Positions 45,099-52,380 of a DNA stretch of 64,000 nucleotides are shown here, in pieces (positions within the stretch are counted from its first letter, which is position 1; each line of letters begins with the position of its first letter). Source of the DNA: Rhodospirillales bacterium (GTDB taxonomy: Bacteria > Pseudomonadota > Alphaproteobacteria > Rhodospirillales > WMHbin7); contig JACRPC010000011.1 of the NCBI GenBank assembly GCA_016214125.1, positions 114,988 to 178,987 on the forward strand. The letters are read 5' to 3'. The position numbers and the translations under genes were made by a program. The notes below the pieces were generated by a model. The model saw only the letters and a program-made list of their open reading frames with translations, was not told the origin of the DNA and ran no database searches.

Positions 45099-46570
45099 TG
45101 GGGCTCAAGGTCGATAGCAGCTTCCTGCGCTTCCTGACGATGGGCGCGCTCGGCGTGCGCCAAGTAGCGGCGGAATTGAAGGGGCGCGGCTTCGAGCCCA
45201 TTGAGCTCGAGCGCTATTGCACCTCCAACAAGATTTGGGCGACCAAGGTCAAACGGCTGCGCTTACCCGATCTGCTTTGCGTACGCACTGGCCTACGGGT
45301 CGAAGTGCGTGCGAAAAGCGATCTCAAAATCAGGATGAGCGATGCACCGAACAACCCAGACCGAGTCTGGGATGCCGGTCTACGCGATGAAGACGTAGTC
45401 GCGTTGATTGCCTGCGTAAACGGCGCTTCAAGCCCGCGGACGGCCGCCGGCGCCGTGTATTTCACGGCACGGGCATTGCGCGACTCGGCGGCACAATCAA
45501 AACTCGGCCCGCCCAAGTCGGCCTCCGAAGGGGCCGAGCGCGACCGGACCTGGCCAGCGGTGATCCCAAGCCGGCCCGGCAGGGTGCTGTCAGTCTCGCG
45601 AGACAAGCTCGTTGTCATGATGGAGGGCGATGGCGCGCCTGCGCGAAAGCAGACCTACACGCTGAACGGTAAGTACGCCTATGTCGTGTCGGATGACCGC
45701 TTCGCTGCCGACATAACCATCCTCGCCGGCGCGCCGCGTTCACTCGCCGATTTGAATGCTTATCGCGGGAATGCCTACCGCCCGCTCGATCAAGTCGGCG
45801 CCGCAAGTGCCATGGACCGCTACGCGGCGGTGAAGGCGCTACGGTTTCGCGCTGACTTGCACAGGCACGCGTTGCCCGCCCTGGAACGAGTATTGGATAG
45901 CGAGCATGAAGTCCGCGTCGTGCTTGAAGCGGCCGGCAGCGCCGCAGTGCTCGGCTCGACCAAGGGACAGGAGCGCATTAGCGCCGTGCTGTGGGACGAT
46001 GCGTCAACTGAGATGAGCATGGAAGCAATCCTCATTCTGACGGAACTGAAAACCGCCTTCGCGCGAGATCAGCTCCGACAGGTCGCTTCGAGCGAACGGT
46101 TTCACGGCGATGAACGACGGCAGGCAGCGATCTGGGGGCTTGGCAAAGCCGGCCTAAATTCGTATTCCGATCTCGTTCCCTTGATTGGCGATGTTGAAGA
46201 GAATGTCGCCTATCACGCCATTGTCGCCTTTGGACCCGACACGCCGAAGCCAGTTATCGAAATGCTCGTGGGGATTCTCGTGAGGGATGAGCCGCGCAGC
46301 GCGTCCGCCGCTTCCGAAGCGCTGCGCACGATTGGCACGCGAGGTGTGCTCGAATGCTTGGTCGAAGCCGAAAAGACCAAAGCCGGCAACACCAACTGGG
46401 TGGTGGCGACCATCGGCCGTCTCCCGCCGGAAATGGTGCGGGCATATCTTAAGGGAACGCCGCTCCTGGACCGCCTTGAGCCAATGCTTCTCCTCGCGGC
46501 CGACGCGAATTGGCTCGCCAATGAAGAGGCTGCAACGGACATAGCTTTCCTGCATAAACAGGGCCTGTAA
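45098..46570 (+). CDS. Putative restriction nuclease: PD-(D/E)xK domain fused to HEAT-like repeats
   Basis: 490 residues. The N-terminal nuclease-like module reads RLRLPDLLCVRTGLRVEVRAKS: D58, E69-x-R71 and K73 fit a variant PD-(D/E)xK site, in which R71 stands where Lys is usual. Residues about 240-480 form tandem alpha-helical HEAT/armadillo-like repeats (e.g. HALPALERVLDSEHEVRVVLEAAGSAAVLGS). This is unlike ordinary short type II enzymes. It is co-translated with the C protein and divergent from the methyltransferase. Enzyme activity, target and whether the DNA is cut or sensed are inference. Confidence 0.7.
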   Translation: MGLKVDSSFLRFLTMGALGVRQVAAELKGRGFEPIELERYCTSNKIWATKVKRLRLPDLLCVRTGLRVEVRAKSDLKIRMSDAPNNPDRVWDAGLRDEDVVALIACVNGASSPRTAAGAVYFTARALRDSAAQSKLGPPKSASEGAERDRTWPAVIPSRPGRVLSVSRDKLVVMMEGDGAPARKQTYTLNGKYAYVVSDDRFAADITILAGAPRSLADLNAYRGNAYRPLDQVGAASAMDRYAAVKALRFRADLHRHALPALERVLDSEHEVRVVLEAAGSAAVLGSTKGQERISAVLWDDASTEMSMEAILILTELKTAFARDQLRQVASSERFHGDERRQAAIWGLGKAGLNSYSDLVPLIGDVEENVAYHAIVAFGPDTPKPVIEMLVGILVRDEPRSASAASEALRTIGTRGVLECLVEAEKTKAGNTNWVVATIGRLPPEMVRAYLKGTPLLDRLEPMLLLAADANWLANEEAATDIAFLHKQGL

Positions 46571-46583
46571 TGGTGTCAGCAGT

Positions 46584-46676
46584 CTCGGGGCTTTGGAAGT
46601 CGGCGGCGTGGCGGGCGGCCAGATCGAACAGCCAGTCCAGGCGTTGGGCGATCGGTTGGTCGTGAATAGGGATCAT
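46584..46676 (-). pseudogene. Duplicated 5' fragment of the carbonic-anhydrase-like gene
   Basis: Codons 1-31 of the gene at 41613-42686 ([15 protein letters not shown]...), after which the frame runs into the island. It is a remnant created by the repeat duplication and should not make a functional protein. Confidence 0.9.
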
Positions 46677-46940
46677 GCGCGCTTCCGGATGGTCGGACCT
46701 AACCGCCCGATCCTAGCCGGACGGCAGGCCGGGCGCGAGGCCGGATCGTCGTCCCCGCCGAGCGCCCCCCAACAAGCACGCCCGCGCCGACCCCAAGGCT
46801 CCCGGCACGTTTGGGTGGGGTCGGAAGGCGCCGAATCCTAAACCGATCGCGACCCCGTCACTTGACGCGCCGGTAGATGGCGACGGAAGCTAAATTAGAG
46901 TTTTCCAGCCATTCTTGGGCCAATTTTCGGGGGCAGGTCA
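46584..46940. repeat. Direct repeat, right copy flanking the restriction-modification island
   Basis: 357 bases matching 42594-42949. Differences seen: g/a at 46668 (gaatagg), a cccccc/aacaagc change near 46770, and ggtggggt for ggtggtgt near 46817. The last three bases are the stop codon of the sigma-factor gene read on the minus strand, so the repeat ends precisely at a coding boundary. Confidence 0.95.
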
Positions 46941-47498
46941 CTTGCGATCGCACCGAAAGGCCCCGTCCGGATCGGAATAGAAGGCGCACTCCTTTTGAAG
47001 CGCCTCCTTGAGCCGAAGGCGGGCGCGGTGAATTCGGATCTTGGCCGTGGCCACCGAGCATGCGCAAATCTCGGCGGTTTGTTCCGCCGTCAGACCCTCG
47101 AGATCGTGCAAGATGAGCGCGGCGCGATAGGCGTCGGGCAAACCGTCGATCACTTGCCGCAAACATTCGTTCATCTCGTCGACGACGATCCGTTCGTCGA
47201 CCGCCGGGAGGGGATCGATCACCTCCTCCGCTTCCGTAAGCTCGACAAAACGAACCCTCCGGTCCGGGTGGCGCAGGTGGTCGGCCGCGACCCGGCTGGC
47301 GATGGCGAAAGCCCAGGTCTTGACCGAAGAACGCCCGGCGAATGTGGAGTATCCCTTGTCCATGCGCATCAGGGTTTCTTGGCACAGCTCTTCCGCCACC
47401 CCTCGGTCGCCGAAATACCGTTCGAGGTAATGAAGGATCGGCCGGGAAAGGTCGCGCGCCACTTGTTGGAAGGATGGCTGTTCTTCCGCCGTCATCAT
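46938..47498 (-). CDS. ECF-family RNA polymerase sigma factor
   Basis: 186 residues from ATG 47498 (GGAGC 9 bases upstream). Region 2 is AEELCQETLMRMDKGYSTFAG...SVKTWAFAIASRVAADHL. Region 4 is LPDAYRAALILHDLEGLTAEQTAEICACSVATAKIRIHRAR. The end CDRK with nearby Cys residues resembles the subgroup linked to redox-active partners. No anti-sigma gene is next to it. Upstream in the same orientation, 67 bases away, is an AhpD-like gene that is the probable co-regulated partner. Confidence 0.88.
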   Translation of the reverse strand: MMTAEEQPSFQQVARDLSRPILHYLERYFGDRGVAEELCQETLMRMDKGYSTFAGRSSVKTWAFAIASRVAADHLRHPDRRVRFVELTEAEEVIDPLPAVDERIVVDEMNECLRQVIDGLPDAYRAALILHDLEGLTAEQTAEICACSVATAKIRIHRARLRLKEALQKECAFYSDPDGAFRCDRK

Positions 47499-47565
47499 CG
47501 GTGTCGCTCCCGAACAGGGGTCCGCACCCGGACCGACCGGGTACGGACCAGGGCTTCCGGACTCG

Positions 47566-47946
47566 TCAACAACAGCCACCCTTGGCGTTGGGCGAGGGAT
47601 GTGCCGTCGCCTGGCCGCGTTCGCTGCAGCCGGGCGTGCCCATCATCGCCGCCATTCGATCCGCCATCATGCCCGAAGGCCACGCCGTTTCGGTTTTTCG
47701 GCCGCCATCATCGTCACCGGCGACGCCCGGGTGGGACGACAGAAGTCTTTCGGCGGCCTCAAGCACTTTGCGGGCCGGGACCTGGCGGATGGTGTCGGCA
47801 TGCCGGATCGCCGCAAGGATCTCCGTATCGGTAAGACCGATTTTTCGCGATTCCGGAATGTGGTGTTCGATGCAGGGCACACAGTTGCTGCCCATCGCAG
47901 CGCCAAGAGCGACCAATTCGCGGTCGCGGGCGGTTAGATTGCTCAT
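47566..47946 (-). CDS. AhpD/carboxymuconolactone-decarboxylase-like protein with Cys-rich tail
   Basis: 126 residues. The active site has AhpD spacing with ordinary cysteines: E10, C22-V-P-C25, H29. The C-terminal 45 residues are Met/Gly-rich and end GGCC, which could bind metal or form a second disulfide. It is probably a thiol peroxidase/disulfide reductase coupled to the ECF sigma factor downstream. It provides an in-window Cys counterpart of the UGA-containing gene at 27889. Confidence 0.85.
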   Translation of the reverse strand: MSNLTARDRELVALGAAMGSNCVPCIEHHIPESRKIGLTDTEILAAIRHADTIRQVPARKVLEAAERLLSSHPGVAGDDDGGRKTETAWPSGMMADRMAAMMGTPGCSERGQATAHPSPNAKGGCC

Positions 47947-48167
47947 GACGTTCTCCTGTCAATCGGTAACATGGAGGACGATCGCTCTTCGTCCATCAGC
48001 TTAGACGGGGGCCCGGCGCCAAACGATACACCTTGAAACGACGGCTGGCGATGGCCGCGCTCATGATGAGCGGATCGGAAACCTTTCCTCGCCGAAGCCC
48101 AATCATGCGGCTCCATCGGTGAAAACAAACCAAGTCATTCCTTTGCCGACCGTCCGCAACCGCTTCG

Positions 48168-49325
48168 CTACGCGCATTTGCGCTTTTTCCAGGCAGAAGC
48201 CCAACGCGGCAATTCCGAGGCCGGCATCGGCCGACCAATGAAATAGCCCTGGCCGATATCGCAACCGATATCGATCAATTTTAGGTAACAGGCTTCGCAC
48301 TCGATGCCTTCCGCAACCGATTTGAGGCCAAGATTTTTGGCAAGGCCACTGATCGTCGTGACAATGGCGTGGGCATCCTTAGAGTTGGCGCACTCGGCGA
48401 CAAAGCTTCGGTCAATCTTCAGCTCGGAGAATGGTAGGCGCTGCAACTGCACCAGCGACGAGTAACTGGTACCGAAATCATCGATGGAAAGATGATAACC
48501 CTTGAGCCGCAGGCGCGTGAGGATATCCAATCCCTGGGTGGCGTCATCCATCGCCGCCGATTCGGTCAGTTCGAAAGTGATCGAACCCGGAGAAACGCCA
48601 TGGCGCTTGCAGGCGGCATCGATGTTTTCGACAAAATCGAGGTGGTGCAAATTCTTGGCCGACAGATTGATCGCCATGTTGAGATCGATGCCTTGTTTGT
48701 TCCAGGCACTCTGCTGCGCCATCCCAACATCCACAACGGCTTCGGTGAGACGGTCGATCAGGCCGGTCGTTTCGGCCAAATGGACAAAGTCGGCGGGCAT
48801 AACGATACCGCGGTGACGATGGCGCCAGCGTGCCAACGCCTCGACGCCGATCATCGCGCCGCTGGCAAAGTCGATCTTCGGCTGGTAGACAAGAAAAATG
48901 TCGCCGGCTTCGATCGCCTGCTGCAGCGGCGGCCGTGAATCCGTGCCGAGCGAAACGATATCGGTAGTTAGAATCTTGGCAAGGTCGTTGGCGCGGACGG
49001 GCTTTTGGGCAATTCCCACGATATTCAGGCCGCGCTCCAGCCCAAGCTTGCGCGCCGCGCCTATAACTTTGTCGTCGGACCCGCTGATGATCAAGATGTT
49101 CGCCTTGCAGTTCTGTTCGGCCAGGCTGCGCAATATCTCGATTCCATCGGTCTTCGGCAGATTGAGATCAAGAACGATGTAGGTGGGGCTCCACTCGGCG
49201 ATCAAGCTCGGTAACGTCGCCGCATCATGGATTTCCCGGCTGGCAAATCCGCAGGACTTGGCGACCTTGGCAACGAAGGTGGCGAATGCCGGGTCGTCAT
49301 CGACAACAATCAGGCGCCCTGTCAT
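48168..49325 (-). CDS. Response regulator with EAL phosphodiesterase output
   Basis: 385 residues: receiver about 1-125 (LDLNLPKTDG with phospho-Asp) and EAL domain about 140-380 (GVEALARWRH, FELTES, IDDFGTSYSSL, KIDRSFV, SVAEGIE). The catalytic residues are present, so it should hydrolyse c-di-GMP. It overlaps the hybrid kinase gene by 4 bases, forming a chain of four signalling genes. Confidence 0.92.
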   Translation of the reverse strand: MTGRLIVVDDDPAFATFVAKVAKSCGFASREIHDAATLPSLIAEWSPTYIVLDLNLPKTDGIEILRSLAEQNCKANILIISGSDDKVIGAARKLGLERGLNIVGIAQKPVRANDLAKILTTDIVSLGTDSRPPLQQAIEAGDIFLVYQPKIDFASGAMIGVEALARWRHRHRGIVMPADFVHLAETTGLIDRLTEAVVDVGMAQQSAWNKQGIDLNMAINLSAKNLHHLDFVENIDAACKRHGVSPGSITFELTESAAMDDATQGLDILTRLRLKGYHLSIDDFGTSYSSLVQLQRLPFSELKIDRSFVAECANSKDAHAIVTTISGLAKNLGLKSVAEGIECEACYLKLIDIGCDIGQGYFIGRPMPASELPRWASAWKKRKCA

Positions 49326-51928
49326 GGCTTATCCTCCAAGCGGCTCGTGCGTTCAAAAAGTTCCCGAAGTTTCGCGGCAAGTTCGGCCAAGCGGTAGGGC
49401 TTGTTCAAAAGCGTGATCGCGGGGTCGCTTGCCAACTCATTAAGGACGGAACCGGGAAAACCGGATGTCAATAAAACTGGCAAATCAGGGTAGAGCTGAT
49501 GGCAGGCCTTGGCCAAGTCGATGCCGCTGATGCCGCCCGGCATGACCACGTCGGAAAAGACCAGATCGACCCGCTCCCGCTTTAGGATCGCCAAGGCATC
49601 CTTGCCGTTGGTCGCGGCCTGAACGCGATAACCAAGGCTGGTCAGTTGGGAGACGACGGTGTTCAGCGCGTTCGGATCGTCCTCCACCGCCAGAATCGAT
49701 TCCCCCTTTCCTTTCTTTGCGGCCCAAACCTTGGCCGGTTCGGATTCCGCCGCGTCCTTTGACAGGGCCATCGGCAAATAGATGCGAAGCGTCGTTCCAT
49801 AGCCGGCCTCGCTGTAAATCTTGATATGGCCGCCCGACTGTTTGATAAAGCCGTGGACCATGGCAAGGCCAAGGCCGCTGCCCTTTCCCGTCGGCTTGGT
49901 GGTGAAATAGGGTTCGAAGACGCGCGGCAGAACGCTGGCGGGAATGCCGGTTCCGGTATCCGTCACCTCGACGCAGACATAGCGCCCCAGGGCGGCCTCG
50001 GGATTGGCCGCAACGTAGTCGTCGTCCAGTTCTTTATTGGTCGCCCCGATCCGCAATCTTCCACCTCCGGGCATGGCGTCGCGGGCGTTGATGGCAAGGT
50101 TGAGAAGGGTGGACTCCATCTGTGTGGGATCGACGATGACCGGCCACAGATCGGGCGCGGTTTGGACTTCCAGTTCAACCTGCTCGCCAAGCGTCCGGCG
50201 CAAGAGGGTGCTGAAGCCGTTTATCAAGGCGCCAAGCTCGACAATCCGGGGCTTCAGCGGTTGGCGACGCGAGAAGGCCAACAGGCTTTTGGTAAGTTCG
50301 GCGCCCCGAAGCGCGGATTCGATTGCCGCGTTGGCAAGGTCCGCCGCTGCCGGCAAATCCTTCAAATACTGTTCGAGCAAATCGAGATTGCCGACGATGA
50401 CCCCCAGGATATTGTTGAAATCATGGGCGATGCCTCCGGTCAACTGACCGATGGCTTCCATCTTCTGCGCTTGGTGCAGGCGCTCGTCGATAGCTCGTCG
50501 TTCGGTCACGTCTTCGGCAATCAATACGACGCCTTTGACGTCGCCACCGAACCAAAGCGGCGCCACGGAAATCGACAAGATCATGCTCCGGTTATCGTCG
50601 GACTTGCAGGTCAGCTCGCTACCCGTGAGATTGGCCCCGCCGAAAACACGGGAAAGAAGCCCATCCAGGGTTTCGACCGCGTCGCCATCGTCCCCCGGCC
50701 AGAAATCGAGCCGGCGGCCTATTGCCTCTTTCGCCGATCGGGCAAAGAGAATTTCGGCGGCACGACTCCAACGCATCACCTTGCGGGCGGCATCAAGAAC
50801 GATGATGGCCGTTGGCGAGGCGTCAATGATCGCCTCCAAGTCTCGTTCCGTTTCCCGACTCTCGTTGCGGAGAACCTTGGCCTCCTCGGTCAACGAGCCG
50901 ACCGAATGGTCGAGACGGGCGAATTCGTCGCCATTGACTTTTCCGGCAAACTTGCCAATTCGTTCAAGCAAGGAATCGACCGGCGTCATCACCAGGTGCT
51001 TTACGAAAATCCAAGCCAGAGTCAACGACAGGAGCGTGCTGATGACGGTAACGGCAATATCGCGTCCGAGGTGGCGATCCGCGTCGGCCGTCAGAACCTC
51101 GTCCGGCCAGCCGATCGCAAAATAAAGGGAACTGCCGCCAAGGTTGTGGCGCTTGAAACCGTAATATCGCGCGATCCCATCGACCCCGGTGGTCTCGACG
51201 ATTCCCTCGTCGCTCTCGGCGCCACGAATATGCTGAAAAATCCCCGAATCCGAAACATTGCGACCGACCCATCGGTCGTGGTCGGGAAGGCGGGAAATGA
51301 TGGTTCCAACCGAATCGAAAAGCATCAAAGCGGCTTCTTCCGGGTTATCCAGCAAGGACAGGCTGGGAAAATGGGCGGCGTCGATCGCGGCCATCAACAC
51401 TCCGACGGGAGCCGAAGAAGCCTTGGCGAAAACCGGATAGCCCAAGGGAAGAATTGCCCGTTTCGAGGCCCGGCCGATTTCCAATTTCTCGGATATCGTC
51501 AGTTTGCGGGTTTGCAGGGCCTTTTGGAAATCTTGGCGATCGCTAAGATCAAGCCCTTTGCCGGCGGCCGTGGCGCTGCAGGCGGCGATTCCGCTCTCGG
51601 CGCTGACAAAATAGATATTGGTGAGGATGGCCTTTTCATTATTGATTTCCCGGTACACCGAAGCGAGATGCTCGTCGCAACGATCGTCCATCGTCTGCAA
51701 AGCGGGGGATTTCGCCAGAATGCGCAATGTGGTGCCGATCCTGTCAAAGAAGGCTTCGTAGACCGTGACGTTCGCGATCAGGTTATTGCGGGCCATGGTC
51801 CTGGCTTCCTCCAGGCTATGCTCGCGCATCGTTCGTGCCGAGAGCGCCAAATTGACCGCCTGGGGCAAGAGCGCCGCCAGAACGACGAGAAGCAGGCGAA
51901 CCCGCAGGGAGAGGAAAAGAAGGCTCAT
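49322..51928 (-). CDS. Hybrid sensor histidine kinase (Cache-PAS-HisKA-HATPase-receiver)
   Basis: 868 residues. TM1 is about 8-30. A periplasmic double-Cache domain spans about 35-280, TM2 is near 290-310, then a HAMP-like linker and PAS (about 365-485). His kinase core: GQLTGGIAHDFNNILGVIVGN, then the ATPase with VEVTDTGTGIPASVLPRVFEPYFTTKPTGKG. A C-terminal receiver follows (VFSDVVMPGGISG). It senses an extracytoplasmic signal and relays to the linked receivers at 48168 and 51925. Confidence 0.93.
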   Translation of the reverse strand: MSLLFLSLRVRLLLVVLAALLPQAVNLALSARTMREHSLEEARTMARNNLIANVTVYEAFFDRIGTTLRILAKSPALQTMDDRCDEHLASVYREINNEKAILTNIYFVSAESGIAACSATAAGKGLDLSDRQDFQKALQTRKLTISEKLEIGRASKRAILPLGYPVFAKASSAPVGVLMAAIDAAHFPSLSLLDNPEEAALMLFDSVGTIISRLPDHDRWVGRNVSDSGIFQHIRGAESDEGIVETTGVDGIARYYGFKRHNLGGSSLYFAIGWPDEVLTADADRHLGRDIAVTVISTLLSLTLAWIFVKHLVMTPVDSLLERIGKFAGKVNGDEFARLDHSVGSLTEEAKVLRNESRETERDLEAIIDASPTAIIVLDAARKVMRWSRAAEILFARSAKEAIGRRLDFWPGDDGDAVETLDGLLSRVFGGANLTGSELTCKSDDNRSMILSISVAPLWFGGDVKGVVLIAEDVTERRAIDERLHQAQKMEAIGQLTGGIAHDFNNILGVIVGNLDLLEQYLKDLPAAADLANAAIESALRGAELTKSLLAFSRRQPLKPRIVELGALINGFSTLLRRTLGEQVELEVQTAPDLWPVIVDPTQMESTLLNLAINARDAMPGGGRLRIGATNKELDDDYVAANPEAALGRYVCVEVTDTGTGIPASVLPRVFEPYFTTKPTGKGSGLGLAMVHGFIKQSGGHIKIYSEAGYGTTLRIYLPMALSKDAAESEPAKVWAAKKGKGESILAVEDDPNALNTVVSQLTSLGYRVQAATNGKDALAILKRERVDLVFSDVVMPGGISGIDLAKACHQLYPDLPVLLTSGFPGSVLNELASDPAITLLNKPYRLAELAAKLRELFERTSRLEDKP

Positions 51929-52374
51929 GGCGCCTCCTCCTCTCCCATGGGCGGTGTCTGAGATTCGGTTAGCACAGCCTCGACCGCCGCCAGAACCGGT
52001 GTCTGAGATTCGGTTAGCACAGCCTCGACCGCCGCCAGGAAGTCGGTCTTGCGGAATGGTTTTTCCAACGTGCGGCGCGCCCCGTGTTTGCCTGCGAGTT
52101 CGAGTGGCGCCATATAATGGGCGCGGCCACCGCCCGAGATGGCAATGATGCGCGCCTGGGGATCGTCGCGCATCAGAGCCAGAATGGTTTCAACGCCTTC
52201 CTGATCCGGCATGATGATGTCGGTGACGATAAGATCAGCCCGGCGTTGGCGATAGCGTTGGACGCCTTCGCGGCCGTTCGTTGCCAGCATCACCTGATGG
52301 CCGGCCTCTTCGAGTGTGCGGCGAAGCAAGTCGCGCATTGCCTTCTCGTCATCGATGACCAGGACCAGGGCCAC
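51925..52374 (-). CDS. Single-domain response regulator with duplicated tail
   Basis: 149 residues, receiver with LVIDDEKAMRD and IVTDIIMPDQEG (phospho-Asp) and EKPF. Its last helix LAAVEAVLTESQTP is present twice in tandem, due to a 45-bp in-frame duplication in the gene. It overlaps the hybrid kinase start and lies 6 bases from the scaffold-like gene upstream, in the same transcript. Confidence 0.92.
   Translation of the reverse strand: MALVLVIDDEKAMRDLLRRTLEEAGHQVMLATNGREGVQRYRQRRADLIVTDIIMPDQEGVETILALMRDDPQARIIAISGGGRAHYMAPLELAGKHGARRTLEKPFRKTDFLAAVEAVLTESQTPVLAAVEAVLTESQTPPMGEEEAP
51953..52038. repeat. 45-bp in-frame tandem duplication in a response-regulator gene
   Basis: Copy one spans 51953-51997 and copy two 51998-52038; 41 contiguous bases are identical. 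It encodes the repeated helix at the receiver C-terminus. The near identity indicates a recent event. Confidence 0.95.
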
Positions 52375-52380
52375 GGCCGT

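Larger units (their letters stand above)
42950..46583. mobile_element. 3.6-kb restriction-modification island between 356-bp direct repeats
   Basis: The segment holds only a DNA methyltransferase (minus), an XRE control-protein gene and a nuclease-HEAT gene (plus). Its GC content is visibly lower than the flanks. Deleting one repeat plus the island would rejoin the carbonic-anhydrase-like gene's promoter region to the sigma-factor 3' end without a gap. No transposase or integrase is inside. Insertion with long target duplication has been described for restriction-modification genes in Helicobacter, and the structure here is the same. Confidence 0.85.

Noticed and set aside
46858..47385. Alternative minus-strand frame overlapping the sigma factor end, with a protein-like tail (KLAQEWLENSNLASV)
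   Set aside because: The sigma-factor frame is complete and ends in the CDRK typical of its subgroup. The tail may be a fragment of an insertion-sequence end, but there is not enough to call a gene.
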